Shown piece by piece: positions 43,281 through 55,844 of a stretch of 64,000 nt of DNA. The notes below the pieces were generated by a model that was not told the DNA's origin, did not search any database, and worked only from the letters and a program-made list of their open reading frames with translations. The position numbers were made by a program, and so were the translations under genes. Source of the DNA: Blastomussa wellsi (lineage: Eukaryota > Cnidaria > Anthozoa > Scleractinia > Plerogyridae); assembly GCA_947652115.1 (NCBI GenBank), contig OX393570.1, positions 12,511,950-12,575,949 on the forward strand. Direction: 5' to 3'. Position 1 is the stretch's first letter, and each line of letters begins with the position of its first letter.

Positions 43281-44204
43281 CATGATGGCATGCCATACGT
43301 AGCAAAATCTCTTTTTGACATATGGCAAGTCATCATAAGTCGAAATGCATCGAAATAGATTGAAAGAGGTCTACATAAGTAATGGGACGCTTTGAACATG
43401 AAATACTATCTTGAAATTAAACTGGTTTCCATGGCTACAACAGGTAATACTATTATGAAATAGGTTGTTTCCATGGCTATACCATGTAACTTGAATATCA
43501 AAATTGGTCGGTTTCCATGGCTATAAAGTGTAACTCAAATCTCGAAATTGGACTCTTTCCATGGCTATTCCACATAACATGAATCCCATTCGCTGGCCAT
43601 AAACTCATTCTTAACGCATAGCAATGAATATGAAACACAAATAAACTTGAAAAGAAGCAAAAGTTTGTTACTTTTTTCTGAGCTTTGGAACTAACTTGCA
43701 TGGTGGGAAAATGAACAACTTTTTAAAAAACTCTGAACTTCTTAAAACTTGAGGAGAAACTTTAAAAAGCAACATGCATGCATATTTGAAAATTAACTTT
43801 TAAGTGTATTATACAGCATGGATACACATTTTCTCAGTACATAGTTCGCTGCAATGTTTAGAAACAAATATTTCATCTGATCATAGTGATTGCAAATCTA
43901 CAAATGGATGTTCAGGTGGCAGTTCAAAATTTTTATTCTTGGGTCTTTTATTTTGCGAATTATTTACAATTGCATAAAACATGAAATTAAAGACCCGCCA
44001 AATTAAGTACCAATATGGTACCTGTTATAGCCATTGAAACCAGTATAATTTCGAGAAAGTGTTTCATGTCCATATATAGTGTCATGTTACTTATGTCATC
44101 CTATTTCGATGCATTTCGGTTTATGATGACTCGTCATATGTCAAAAAGTGGCAAAAAGGTTTTTTGCTACACGTGGCGCATCATACAGCTGCACCATGGC
44201 ATTA
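43281..44204. mobile_element. 0.9 kb element with long (about 150 bp) TIRs
   Basis: The left segment catgatggcatgcc, tttttgacatatggcaagtc, atcataagtcgaaatgcatc, gaaatag returns inverted at 44090-44204. Just inside the left TIR, three or four diverged units of about 50 bp carry the motif ggtttccatggctata. The middle shares sequence with about 15440-15620. Confidence 0.75.
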
Positions 44205-44400
44205 ATAGTCCAAACATTTTTTGAATGTAGTATATTTTTCTTTGACAATACCCCCTCCCACCCAGTGAAAATATTTAACCCCCCCCCCCACCTACTGAAA
44301 ATAGCCGAGTCCACCAAACTGTCAGGGCTTAAGAGTTACTTAACTTTATAGTAAGTTAAGAAAATTTATATTCTGTCAATGAAATTGTTGCCCTATTGGT

Positions 44401-44967
44401 GGTTTTCACTGTCACGCAATTAAAAACTAAATTCGAAACAATTTAACTACAGAAGTTAAGAATTTCAGCGAGCGTAGATGTTAACTAAATAAACAATTTG
44501 TCCAAGTCTCAGGCCTGTGCGGTGTGCCGTTCGCGAGTTATTTGCCGAAACGTTCCACGCAAATTTACAAAGCTCAGTATGGAGACGCCATATTTGTGTC
44601 CTTCCGAGGGACACAAATATGGCCGCCGTGATGCACGCGAAACCATCTGGTATTCGATTGTGCTATAATAGCGACTGCTTTGGGCTCATGAGCTATTGTA
44701 CTTTCACATAAACACCATTTATTATATCTTATATAGAAGCATAGGCTTTTTCTAAACAAAACAACTTTGCCATGGCACTCGGCTTGATGTCACACATGGC
44801 GGAAAACTCAAATATTCAAAATGCTCTGTTTTCAAAACGAAGGGCACTATCAAGCTGAAAATGTGCGAAAAGATATATTTTTAGTTCACCTTACACCTAG
44901 TGGCAACGAAAATTTAACAGGCCCAGCGAATTTTGATTTTAGAATTTTATGACGTCACATGAAAACC
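44401..44967. mobile_element. 0.57 kb TIR element
   Basis: Inverted ends ggttttcactgtcacg and gacgtcacatgaaaacc (imperfect). A perfect small hairpin gtgtccttccgagggacac lies at about 44597-44615. Non-coding. Confidence 0.55.
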
Positions 44968-45781
44968 AAGAATTGAAAGTCAGTTGAACAGTAGTTTACC
45001 ATGTATACCGTTTCTTGCATAAACAGACTGTCAAAACAGTTCTGCCAAAAATCATTCAAGTCATCTTAAAAAGATGGTTTTGAAGGCAGTGATCTGCAGA
45101 TGTGATTTCTGTGGACAACAGTTTGAAACTAGGCTATGTTGAGTTGTGTTCTGAAGGGAACACTCTCACTCACTCCTTACAGATTGCACTAGTATTTTGC
45201 CCACAATTTTTATCCCTGATGAAACAGATGCCATGACTGTGACCCTTGATCCTACCCATATATTGGTCTTTGACCCTTGATCCTACACCTCCCTTATATC
45301 TCATGACAACATTGTGTTTATGGTTCTGAGTGGAGAGAGGCACTGTCCCAGAAAAGTGTTTGAGAACACAGCATCTTCAGGCCTGAACACAATTATCAGG
45401 AGCTTTCAGTCTAGAGCCTGAATGCATCACACTGTTATTTTAACCTCTGTGCCTCCCACACTTTAGAGGTACATCATAGCTTGTTATTTTGCAATCTCAG
45501 TAAGGATGGACATGCTGTATTGAGCAAGAGTTTTTTCTGCCTGCATTGTTATTAGGGAATTTAAGGATTTACAATTCAATGGCATTGCAACAAGAATATC
45601 ACTAAACAAAAGAATCAGTGAGCAGTACAATAGTTCTGCATGTGTTTGTTACATAAATCTTTATAAATTTCTTTGCCATCATCTGCAAAACAACAAAGTG
45701 AAATGACCAACATTAGAGTAGTTTATAAAACAGGATCCATAACAACTTAATTTCTATATTTTCCTAACCATCCTTTAACAG
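44968..45781. other. Non-coding intron stretch before SMC4 exon F
   Basis: No element or gene recognised. A short direct repeat (tgacccttgatcctac) occurs twice at about 45239-45285. Confidence 0.5.
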
Positions 45782-45827
45782 GTGAAGAGAAAAGCAGAAG
45801 AAGAGAAACTTGCAGAAGTTATGGCAG
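45782..45827 (+). CDS. SMC4: SMC4 exon F
   Basis: This 46 bp exon follows cctttaacag and ends at the gtcaaa donor in phase 1. It encodes VKRKAEEEKLAEVMA, and the last base starts a Gly codon finished in exon G. It matches the SMC4 arm segment with the pattern EKEEKKLKEVM. It is separated from exon G by the shortest intron of the gene (297 bp). Confidence 0.87.
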
Positions 45828-46124
45828 GTCAAATGAATTTTGTTGCATTACCCTTCTAACTTGTGTATGTTGTTAGTAAAACTGCCTCTTTCATTGCAAA
45901 GTACATTGTGTATCAGAAGTAAGTTTTCTTTTCTGTTGCAATTCAGGGTCTTGTATCTGTATAAAAAATAAATTACTTTAATGATACTGTGTTTTCTAAT
46001 GTTGAAAGGGAATCTGATGAATTTACTCAAGCAGGCTCTCCAGTAGCTTTTTTACTTAGCAATATACTCAGAGTAATTATCTCAGTGTTGTGAGAACTTA
46101 ACGTTGCATAGTTTCATCTTACAG

Positions 46125-46165
46125 GCTTAAAGAGTGAAACTGAGGGTCTCCAATCAGACAAGGAG
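46125..46165 (+). CDS. SMC4: SMC4 exon G
   Basis: This 41 bp exon follows ..catcttacag and precedes gtgagg. Its first two bases complete the Gly codon from exon F. It encodes LKSETEGLQSDKE, close to the SMC4 signature LKQETxGLQxEKE, and ends in phase 0. This is one of the most diagnostic matches in the window. The intron after it (46166-54284) holds the satellite array and a Mutator-like element. Confidence 0.92.
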
Positions 46166-46271
46166 GTGAGGGATTTTTTATTTACATTTGTGGCTTCGTT
46201 CATTTTTGTCTTTTCCTTTGTACAAACCCAATAACTTACAATAAATACCATAATTACACACTGAATGTTTT

Positions 46272-46962
46272 TTAATGCATTGGTGCCCGTGGTGGCCAAA
46301 ACCAGCCATGACGAACATTGCCCTTTGTTCCATTTCTGAAGTCATCATGTTTTACGTAAAAAGGCATCACTTATACACAATCTCTGCAGGAGGGAAAGGT
46401 CTTTCCAGTAATACCCAGAATCAGAGTGACAGAGGTAGTTGAGCACAAAATTCACACAGAAATGCTTAAAATTTGAGTAAAAAACTTGGAGGAAAAATTA
46501 GATGGCGCTTTCTCTTGTATTTTTGGACTGAAGGCAAGCCCAGCAGAAGGCCAAAAATGATAAGAAAAGGAGAAAAAGGAAAAGTGGAAACAAAGTGGAA
46601 AAATGAAAAGCCTGAAGACGTACCAAAAATGTAGGTCACTTTTAACCCCAAAAGTAACTCCAAATATTGCCTTTTGTGCATGCCTGAGCAAAAATATCAT
46701 AAAACACAATGCTCATGGAAAGACAGGCATGTTTTCAATCATTGTATGCATCAAGTAGATTATCACTGGAATAAAGCTTCAAAGCTTGATAAATCTTTTG
46801 TTTCAGTACCAAAATTAATTTGTAGCTTGACCAGTGAGGTTGTATTAGATTTAGAGAGCATAATGTTGTAGAGTGGAAAATCAACTGAAAATGTACTTGC
46901 CAAACAGGCAAGTGATGTTTGATTTGCACTCGCTCGGTGCCAGTGACACTTGCATGGGTTAA
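46272..46962. mobile_element. TTAA-target MITE, diverged old copy
   Basis: TTAA flanks are present. Internal matches are clear but diverged: ccctttgttccatttctgaa, gcaagcccagcagaaggcc and aaggagaaaaaggaaaag. The termini have mutated (gcattggtgccc / gcatgggttaa). It appears to be the oldest copy of the family here and lies just upstream of the satellite array. Confidence 0.6.
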
Positions 46963-47191
46963 GGGTTAAACATCGTAATTCAGACCGTGATGAAGTTCGT
47001 GTTCCTACTTAGTACGACATTGTTTTTTGCAACTTAGTATTTTGGCCTCCCTTTACATGTTAGTACACCTAGTATGCTTAGTACGGCTGTGTTTTTGGCA
47101 ACTTGGCATTTTGGCCTTCCCTTTACACGTTAGTACAATTAGTACAGTGGTGTTTTTGACAACTTGGTATTTTGGCCTTCCCTTTACATGT

Positions 47192-48735
47192 TGGTATGCT
47201 TAGTATGACAGTGTTTTTGGCAACTTGGTATTTTGGTCTTCCCTTTACAGATTAGTACGCCACATAGCATGCTTAGTACGGCAGTGTTTTTGACAACTTG
47301 GTATTTTGGCCTTCCCTTTACAGATTAGTACGCCACATAGTATGCTTAGTAAGACAATGTTTTTTAAAACTTGGTATTTTGACCTTCCCTTTACAGATTA
47401 ATATGCCACATAGTATGCTTAGTACGGCAGTGTTTTTGACAACTTGGTATTTTGGCCTTCCCTTGACATGTTAGTTCACCTAGTACGCTTAGTACGGCAG
47501 TGTTTTTGACAACTTGGTATTTTGGCCTTCCCTTGACATGTTAGTTCACCTAGTACGCTTAGTACGGCAGTGTTTTTGACAACTTGGTATTTTTGGCCTT
47601 CCCTTTACATGTTGGTATGCTTAGTATGACAGTGTTTTTGGCAACTTGGTATTTTGGTCTTCCCTTTACAGATTAGTACGCCACATAGCATGCTTAGTAC
47701 GGCAGTGTTTTTGACAACTTGGTATTTTGGCCTTCCCTTTACAGATTAGTACGCCACATAGTATGCTTAGTAAGACAATGTTTTTTAAAACTTGGTATTT
47801 TGACCTTCCCTTTACAGATTAATATGCCACATAGTATGCTTAGTACGGCAGTGTTTTTGACAACTTGGTATTTTGGCCTTCCCTTGACATGTTAGTTCAC
47901 CTAGTACGCTTAGTACGGCAGTGTTTTTGACAACTTGGTATTTTGGCCTTCCCTTGACATGTTAGTTCACCTAGTACGCTTAGTACGGCAGTGTTTTTGA
48001 CAACTTGGTATTTTTGGCCTTCCCTTTACATGTTGGTATGCTTAGTATGACAGTGTTTTTGGCAACTTGGTATTTTGGTCTTCCCTTTACAGATTAGTAC
48101 GCCACATAGCATGCTTAGTACGGCAGTGTTTTTGACAACTTGGTATTTTGGCCTTCCCTTTACAGATTAGTACGCCACATAGTATGCTTAGTAAGACAAT
48201 GTTTTTTAAAACTTGGTATTTTGACCTTCCCTTTACAGATTAATATGCCACATAGTATGCTTAGTACGGCAGTGTTTTTGACAACTTGGTATTTTGGCCT
48301 TCCCTTGACATGTTAGTTCACCTAGTACGCTTAGTACGGCAGTGTTTTTGACAACTTGGTATTTTTGGCCTTCCCTTTACATGTTGGTATGCTTAGTATG
48401 ACAGTGTTTTTGGCAACTTGGTATTTTGGTCTTCCCTTTACAGATTAGTACGCCACATAGCATGCTTAGTACGGCAGTGTTTTTGACAACTTGGTATTTT
48501 GGCCTTTCCTTTACAGATTAGTACGCCACATAGTATGCTTAGTAAGACAATGTTTTTTAAAACTTGGTATTTTGACCTTCCCTTTACAGATTAATATGCC
48601 ACATAGTATGCTTAGTACGGCAGTGTTTTTGACAACTTGGTATTTTGGCCTTCCCTTCACACATTAGTATGCCACATAGTATGCTTAGTAAGACAGTGTT
48701 TTTGACAACTTGGTATTTTGGCTTTCCCTTTACAC
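47192..48735. repeat. Higher-order repeat, 421 bp period
   Basis: The variant monomer ttggtatgcttagtatgac recurs at 47192, 47612/47613, 48033 and 48384. Two intervals are 421 bp and one is 351 bp (one monomer shorter). Each block repeats the same order of variants, including the distinctive gtaagacaatgttttttaaa unit. Blocks are almost identical. Confidence 0.9.
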
Positions 48736-49758
48736 ATTAGTATACCACATAGTATGCTTAGTAAGACAGTGTTTTTGACAACTTGGTATTTTGGCCTTCC
48801 CTTCACACATTAGTATGCCACATAGTATGCTTAGTAAGACAGTGTTTTTGACAACTTGGTATTTTGGCCTTCCCTTTACACATTAGTATGCCTGGTACGC
48901 TTAGTATGACAGTGTATTTGACAACTTGGTATTTTGGCCTTCCCTTTACACATTAGTATGCCACATAGTATGCTTAGTAAGACAGTGTTTTTGAAAACTT
49001 GGTATTTTGGCCTTCCTTCACACATTAGTATGCCTAGCATGCTTAGTATGACAATGTTTTTGACAACTTGGTATTTTGGCCTTCCCTTTACACATTAGTA
49101 TGCCCGGTACGCTTAGTATGACAGTGTTTTTGACAACTTGGTATTTTGGCCTTCCCTTCACACATTAGTATGCTACATAGTATGCTTAGTAAGACTGTTT
49201 TTGACAACTTGGTATTTTGGCCTTCCCTTTACACATTAGTATGCCACATAGTATGCTTAGTAAGACAGTGTTTTTGAAAACTTGGTATTTTGGCCTTCCT
49301 TCACACATTAGTATGCCTAGCATGCTTAGTATGACAATGTTTTTGACAACTTGGTATTTTGGCCTTCCCTTTAACATTAGTATGCCTGGTACGCTTAGTA
49401 TGACAGTGTTTTTGACAACTTGGTATTTTGGCCTTCCCTTCACACATTAGTATGCCACATAGTATGCTTAGTAAGACTGTTTTTGACAACTTGGTATTTT
49501 GGCCTTCCCTTTACACATTAGTATGCCTGGTACGCTTAGTATGACAGTGTTTTTGACAACTTGGTATTTTGGCCTTCCCTTCACACATTAGTATGCCACA
49601 TAGTATGCTTAGTATGACAGTGTTTTTGACAACTTGGTATTTTGGCCTTCCCTTCACACATTAGTATGCCACATAGTGTGCTTAGTAAGACTGTTTTTGA
49701 CAACTTGGTATTTTGGCCTTCCCTTCACACATTAGTATGCCACATAGTATGCTTAGTA

Positions 49759-49930
49759 TACACCTTATTCCAAAATGGCTACCATCTTAATATTCTTTTG
49801 TTGGTATTCAAATTAGCCCTTCTTGCCTCGTTTTTAAGCTCAAACTACAAAAGAATATTTTATCTTGAACGAGGCAACAAGGGGCAATTTGTATGTGCAT
49901 AAATCAGCGGCCATTTTGGAATAAGGTGTA
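49759..49930. mobile_element. 172 bp MITE inserted in the satellite
   Basis: Perfect TIRs ACACCTTATTCCAAAATGG / CCATTTTGGAATAAGGTGT. The satellite monomer gcttagtatgacag is split at its TA, so the empty site is known and a 2 bp duplication (TA or AT) can be read directly. Same family as 33575-33996. Confidence 0.92.
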
Positions 49931-51044
49931 TGACAGTGTTTTTGACAACTTGGAATTTTTGCCTTCCCTTTACACATTAGTATGCCTGGTACGCTTAGTA
50001 TGACAGTGTTTTTGACAATTTGGTATTTTGGCCTTCCCTTTACACATTAGTATGCCTAGCATGCTTAGTAAGACAGTGTTTTTGAAAACTTGGTATTTTG
50101 GCCTTCCCTTCACACATTAGTATGCCTAGCATGCTTAGTATGGCAATGTTTTTGACAACTTGGTATTTTGGCCTTCCCTTCACACATTAGTATGCCTGGT
50201 ACGCTTAGTATGACAGTGTTTTTGACGACTTGGTATTTTGGCCTTCCCTTCACACATTAGTATGCCACATAGTGTGCTTAGTAAGACTGTTTTTGACAAC
50301 TTGGTATTTTGGCCTTCCCTTTACACATTAGTATGCCTGGTACGCTTAGTATGACAGTGTTTTTGACAATTTGGTATTTTGGCCTTCCCTTCACACATTA
50401 GTATGCCACATAGTATGCTTAGTATGACAGTGTTTTTGAAAACTTGGTATTTTGGCCTTCCCTTTACAGATTAGTATGCCTAGCATGCTTAGTATGACAA
50501 TGTTTTTGACAACTTGGTATTTTGGCCTTCCATTTACACATTAGTATGCCTAGCACGCTTAGTATGACAGTGTTTTTGATAACTTGGTATTTTGGCCTTC
50601 CCTTTACAGATTAGTATGCCACATAGTATGCTTAGTATGGCAGTGTTTTTGATAACTTGGTATTTTGGCCTTCCATTTACACATTAGTATGCCTAGCACG
50701 CTTAGTACGGCAGTGTTTTTGACAACTTGGTATTTTGGCCTTCCCTTTACACATTAGTATGCCTGGTACGCTTAGTATGACCGTGTTTTTGACAACTTGG
50801 TATTTTTGCCTTCCCTTCAGACATTAGTATGCCTAGTATGCTTATAGTACGACAGTGTTTTTGACAACTTGGCATTTTGGCCTTCCCTTTACAGATTAGT
50901 ATGCCACATAGTATGCTTCGTACGGCAGTGTTTTTGAAAACTTGGTATTTTGGCCTTCCCTTCACACATTAGCATGCCTGGTACGCTTAGTATGGCAGTG
51001 TTTTGACAAATTCGTAAAATGGCCTTCCCTTTACACATTAGTAT

Positions 51045-52557
51045 GAGTTTTGGCTCTGCAGTTTATATGTGGGTGCAGACAACTATTTTGATAGATACCA
51101 ACAATGTCATGATATATTTTATACATGAGTTTTCTCCTTGTTTCAAGACTTGGCCACCCTAAGTCACTTAACATCTCAGTAACACTAGCTGTAGGTTGGT
51201 TGCTTAGTCCTTTCCTTGACAAAAAATTTTTTAGCATGTTTAGCTGGTATACTTAAGAAAAACGAATGAAAATCATTCCCGTTTTAGCCGGGGCATAATT
51301 GAATTATTTGATCCAGGGGAACTTTTTCTATGAATAAAAAAAGCAATAAAATGGATCAAATCAAGCGCTTATACAAATGTGCGGAACTTGACTATACTTT
51401 ATTTGCACCCACCCAGGGTCTAATAATTATTCTTGAGAGGCTTTCAGTCAGGATTTGTTCATTTTAGCAGTGCACTATGGGGCCTGCTAAAATGAACAAT
51501 TTATAAAGCAATACTTGGAAAATAAAACAATTTTGTTTCAAAAGTGGCTGTTCACAGGACGCCTTGATGGCCATCTGGCTAAAAGCCTGATTCTTGCTCG
51601 TCACCAATGACACTGAAAATTGATTGGCAGCGACTTGATTTTCAAGGAATAATAACCTCCAGACCAGCCAGTTGAAATCCATGCCCACCTTTAGCGGCTA
51701 CCATGTTTTCAGTGGTTTCATGTGACATACTATGGGCACATTGCATTAAACACTTAAAGTTCCTAAGGTTTTTGCATTCAGGAGCAGAAGAAACTGCAAA
51801 GGAATTCATTCAAGGTTTTTATATAATTATATCATGGTTTTCTGTTGATCTCTCCTTGAACTAAAGATGATCTAGTACATGTTTACTACATGAGAATATT
51901 TGCACGAAGAGAGCAATCTTCATCCATTAAATGAGAACTCATTTTCAACTACAATTTAACCTAAACATACTTTGGGATTCTCCTGCGATCAATCATGAAT
52001 AGAAACTAGAAGTTCTCAAGAAAGTGCTGCTGCTAACACTATAAAAAGACATGCATTGCAGGCTTGTACAAAATAACTTTTCCTTTGATGTACATAACTA
52101 TTTACTAAGTATGCAAGACAGACTAATGATAAACAAAAGTTGCATTGCCGATTATTCAAATTTGTTGAGGTTTCACAAAACACCACTTCTAAATCATAAT
52201 ATGAAGACTACCTAATGACAAAATAAAACTAAAAAGATGATAGAAAATTGTTCAGATAATCACAACATTTGCTTCTAGAAGCAAATAGCTTTCGAATTTC
52301 TTGCGTGCGGTAACACACGCATCATTATCTTTTGCTGACAATGATAACGCGAAAGGCTAAACAAATGTTTGGTCTCAAATAATCATGTGAACTATTGTTA
52401 TTATGCAGATAAACATTTGAAGACAACAGTTAATACTGTGGTAATTTCCAATGTCAGTTGACATAATCAATTTTCAATCCATTTGAAGCTTTCTGTGTTC
52501 GCAAGTTCTGTTTGTTGCTTTACGACATTGATTTCCTCTTTTTCTGTGGTCGAGTGG
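51045..52557. other. Non-coding intron stretch after the satellite
   Basis: Contains a small hairpin (gttcattttagcag...ctgctaaaatgaac) at about 51458-51497. No gene is seen. Confidence 0.5.
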
Positions 52558-52566
52558 CCTTTGGGG

Positions 52567-53544
52567 TAGCCTGCATGCAGCCGTCTCCTATTTCCTAAAG
52601 CGGAAAAGTGACGTCTGCGAAACGGCATCGCTAATCATGTTCCAGTATCCTGCTGTTTCTCCAGAATCTGGGGACCGCTCTCTCATTGGTTGCTTTCACA
52701 GTAGGCATTGTTATTAACATGCAAGAGGAAAACACAGTGTATTTCGCTTGTTGCGAATCACAACTACAGAAGTCTGGTTCAAGGTAGAGGAGAATTTTTA
52801 AAGTGAAAGTCTGCTCTGTACAGTTTGCTGTATACTCAAGATCCCTGGGTATCAAGCAATCGATGCGTTGGAAAGCTACGGAAGTGACCCGCAGGGATTA
52901 TTATGAAAGATCGAAGACGAAATCTTACATGAAAGCGGTTATAAATCTTTCAAGGCCAAGCTGCTAGTGAATAAGGAGTTCCAAATACTTGGAATAAACA
53001 GTGTGGAATCCTCGAAGGGCAAGTACTTTTGGATGAATCGCTTTCGTGATCGTGTACTAAAAGTTATTAAAGGAATTGACAGGCTGCCGTATATAACTCT
53101 TGCGGTTCCTGGCATTTGTTTCAGATTAAACTCGTTTTCAAGCTATTTCGCTTTGTGTTTTTATGAATACTTGTTATATTCTACATAATTAGGAGGAACT
53201 TCAACTCAAACAGTCCCATCCGACTAAGTAATTTAGTAAATATTTAGCTGAGGTCACAGGTCTTCACCATTTCTTTAATCCTGTGAATTTTTGGCAGATC
53301 ATGAGCTGTAATTTGCCATATGTTTTGCTACTCACTGTCTTTGCTAGTACTTTTTTCTGTTTTATTTCTATTGCTTAAGGTCTCTAAATTGATTCTATTT
53401 GATTGAGCGAAATTCTTGAATTAAAGCTATAATTTATGCTAAATTTTATCTCGAACAGCAGGATACTGGAACACGATTAGCGACGCCGTTTCGCAGACGT
53501 CACTTTTCCGCTTTAGGAAATAGGAGACGGCTGCATGCAGGCTA
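52567..53544. mobile_element. Non-autonomous Mutator-like element, 978 bp
   Basis: Flanked by a perfect 9 bp duplication CCTTTGGGG (52558-52566 and 53545-53553). The inverted termini are about 95 bp long and differ at only a few bases (tagcctgcatgcagccgtct ... gttccagtatcctgctg). Long TIRs plus a 9 bp TSD are the hallmark of Mutator-like elements. A short + frame inside (52967-53188, MNKEFQILGINSVESSKGKY) has no recognised domain. Confidence 0.9.
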
Positions 53545-53553
53545 CCTTTGGGG

Positions 53554-54284
53554 TTGCTTTCTCTATTTTGAACCCCCAAATGGTGTTTCGTATTTGCAAA
53601 AGAAGGTCATCTTGAAAATTCAGATGGATGGCCTTGCAAGATGCCATTACACTTTTTAAAATCTTCATAAAATCAAGCCTATGATTGGATGGCATTTAGT
53701 TCCTTAAAGAAAACGGTTGCCAATTGGCTACCACTGGAATATACCGGATTCTGAAATGCTTCCATAATGTCTGCTGCCTAATGGCAGCAATGAAATTATG
53801 TTTGCAAATGTTTTCTTGAGCTTGTAATGGTGAATTTTTCGTTTCCAACTGAGCTTACAAAAACTTGTTCCACTTGTCTCATTGTTCTAATTTAAGACTT
53901 CTATTTTTTCTGAGCTGCATCTGAAGAAGTCTTTACATTGACTGTGTCATTTCATTTCATAATAGTTACGTCAAATTGTAAGTTTTTTTATCTCACTCAC
54001 GCCTTCAGTGAAGCTTCCAATACATCCCTATTTCTACATTGTAGTTTTCAGCAAATGGTTTGGGTCTAGCTTGAGGTGCCTCATGTTTGTTGGTTTTCAT
54101 GCTAAAAACTGGGCTCTCCAAAGAAAATAATCCAATTTATAAAAATAGCCTGTCATGCATGGGCAAATTCTTTTTCACATGCTTGTTTTTGGAACTGTGA
54201 GATTGAACAGCTTTCCATTTCAACTGTTTTTCTGGACAGTCCACTGTATATAATCTAATTTGATTGGGTTTTCATTTTTTATAG
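53554..54284. other. Non-coding intron stretch before SMC4 exon H
   Basis: AT-rich sequence with no recognised repeat or gene. Confidence 0.5.
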
Positions 54285-54341
54285 GCAAAGGAGACAGAAT
54301 TGTTGGGTTGGAACAAGGTTGTCAATGAAGCCAAGTCAAAG
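54285..54341 (+). CDS. SMC4: SMC4 exon H
   Basis: The exon lies between ..tttttatag and gtttgt, phase 0 at both ends. It encodes AKETELLGWNKVVNEAKSK, matching the conserved SMC4 segment REKELMGFSKSVNEARSK at most positions. The similarity runs straight into exon I with no missing residues. Confidence 0.94.
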
Positions 54342-54839
54342 GTTTGTGTATATAGTTATGTACACTTTGTAGCACTACTGACATTAATAAACAGTCTGCT
54401 AGTTACGTGGATTAGCTGTTTGCAAGAACAAAAGGTTTTTTGTTTGCATGAAGAATTTAAAATGCTTGGAGTAACCAGGTAGAAGGGGGAAGTTGTTGAG
54501 ATCGTAGCTCCATAATAGAAGTCTTGTGATAATCATGTATTGTGTAGGGAAATTTTCCATAGTGTTGCAAATTAAATTAATGCATAAAATTATTAATAAA
54601 ATATTGCTGTAGAAGTGTACAAATGAATGATAAAAATAACCAAAATTCTTGCTTTACCATTGAATTGTTCTCCCAGACTTCTCTGTCCTCAATCTTGGCA
54701 AACATGCTAGACCGATTTATCCAAAATGTAGAGCAACTGAGAATTGCAGAAGTAAATTAATTAAATTATGTGTCTGGAAGCAGAGTCAATAATATTGAAA
54801 ATAATCATTTTGTCAGACCAATAAATAGCAAGCTGGGGA

Positions 54840-55060
54840 TTAACCCATCGACTCCTACACCGGCTGTAACCGGTCGCTGTAACCAAGCTAAAATGTTGGT
54901 AAATGTGATTCTGGTGAAAAACGTGGGATGTCTTTATTTTGCAAATGCATTTTGAAGAGATCTGGAGCAGATTTAGCCTACAACTGAAAACAAAATGTTC
55001 AAAAGGTCTAAAAAAAACCGAGTTTTTTTTTTTCAAAATCTCTAGGAGTCAATGGGTTAA
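54840..55060. mobile_element. TTAA-target MITE, internally deleted copy
   Basis: Only 221 bp remain, with both TTAA flanks and both termini (CCCATCGACTCCT / aggagtcaatggg). The middle of the element was lost between accggtcgctgtaacc and aagctaaaatgttggtaaat. Confidence 0.85.
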
Positions 55061-55331
55061 GCAAGCCTCAATGCTACAGGTTTGAAAATTAATGTGTTCC
55101 CAATATCACTATTCTTAATCAAGTACATAACAACTTCTGATTCTTTTTTCTAAGAACTGAACAAACAAAAGCATTTCCCACTTTGAAACGCACTAGCCCT
55201 ACATGTACGCTGTGAAACTTCTACGAAACATGACACATAATTTTATTACAAATAATTATTAACTTCTAATGTCAAATTGTGGCATCTTTGTTTCAAGAAT
55301 TTTTTTACATGGCCTGCTGTATGTTTTTTAG

Positions 55332-55453
55332 ATGGATGTGGCAAAGAGTGAGCTAGACCTTTATACAAGTCAATATGAAACAGCTTTGAACCAGCTCAAA
55401 GATGCTAAAGACAACTTGGTAAAGGCTCTGGAAACCAGAACACATAGAAAGAG
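55332..55453 (+). CDS. SMC4: SMC4 exon I
   Basis: This is the longest SMC4 exon in the window (122 bp), between ..tttttag and gtacca. It begins MDVAKSELDLYTSQYETALN, equivalent to SMC4 MDVAQSELDIYLSRHNTAVS, and continues as coiled coil to HRKR. It ends with AG, two bases of a Ser codon completed by exon J. The MDVA start is internal, not a translation start. Confidence 0.95.
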
Positions 55454-55844
55454 GTACCAAGTCAGTGAATTCTTAAGGCAGAATTCATGTCTATAGATGA
55501 TGTGAGCATGCAAGTAATAAACCAGTGAGCACGTTTACTGCATTCATACAAACTCAAGTATTTTTAAAATTATGCATTTTGCAATACTCAATATGTGCCA
55601 GATTTGTAAAGTTTTGATGATTGACTTTTTAATGAATGATACTGAATTGGCCAAGTCTCATTTATTTAAAGTATATTGATAACTTAGTTGGCCTCCCCCA
55701 CAAGCCAGATGGTTTTGTGTAGGTCTCCTTGCTTTACCTAAACTGTTCAAATTGTAAATCATAATTCTTATGTTAAAAATATCAGCCAGTCAAGCTTTTT
55801 GTTATGAAAATTAAATGAAATATTTGCCTGTGACTTTTTGGTAG

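Larger units (their letters stand above)
46998..51044. repeat. 4 kb satellite array, about 70-73 bp monomer
   Basis: More than 50 tandem monomers of the type gcttagtangacagtgtttt-tgacaacttggtattttggc-cttccctttacacattagta-tgccacatagtat. The second half is a looser mix of monomer variants. Open frames on both strands across the array come from the repeat and are not genes. The array lies within an SMC4 intron between exons G and H. Confidence 0.97.

Noticed and set aside
49186..50965. Open frames on both strands in the satellite array
   Set aside because: They follow the monomer period and come from the repeat, with no independent coding signal.
46998..51044. CRISPR-like array
   Set aside because: The units are contiguous diverged monomers without short fixed repeats and unique spacers, in a eukaryotic intron.
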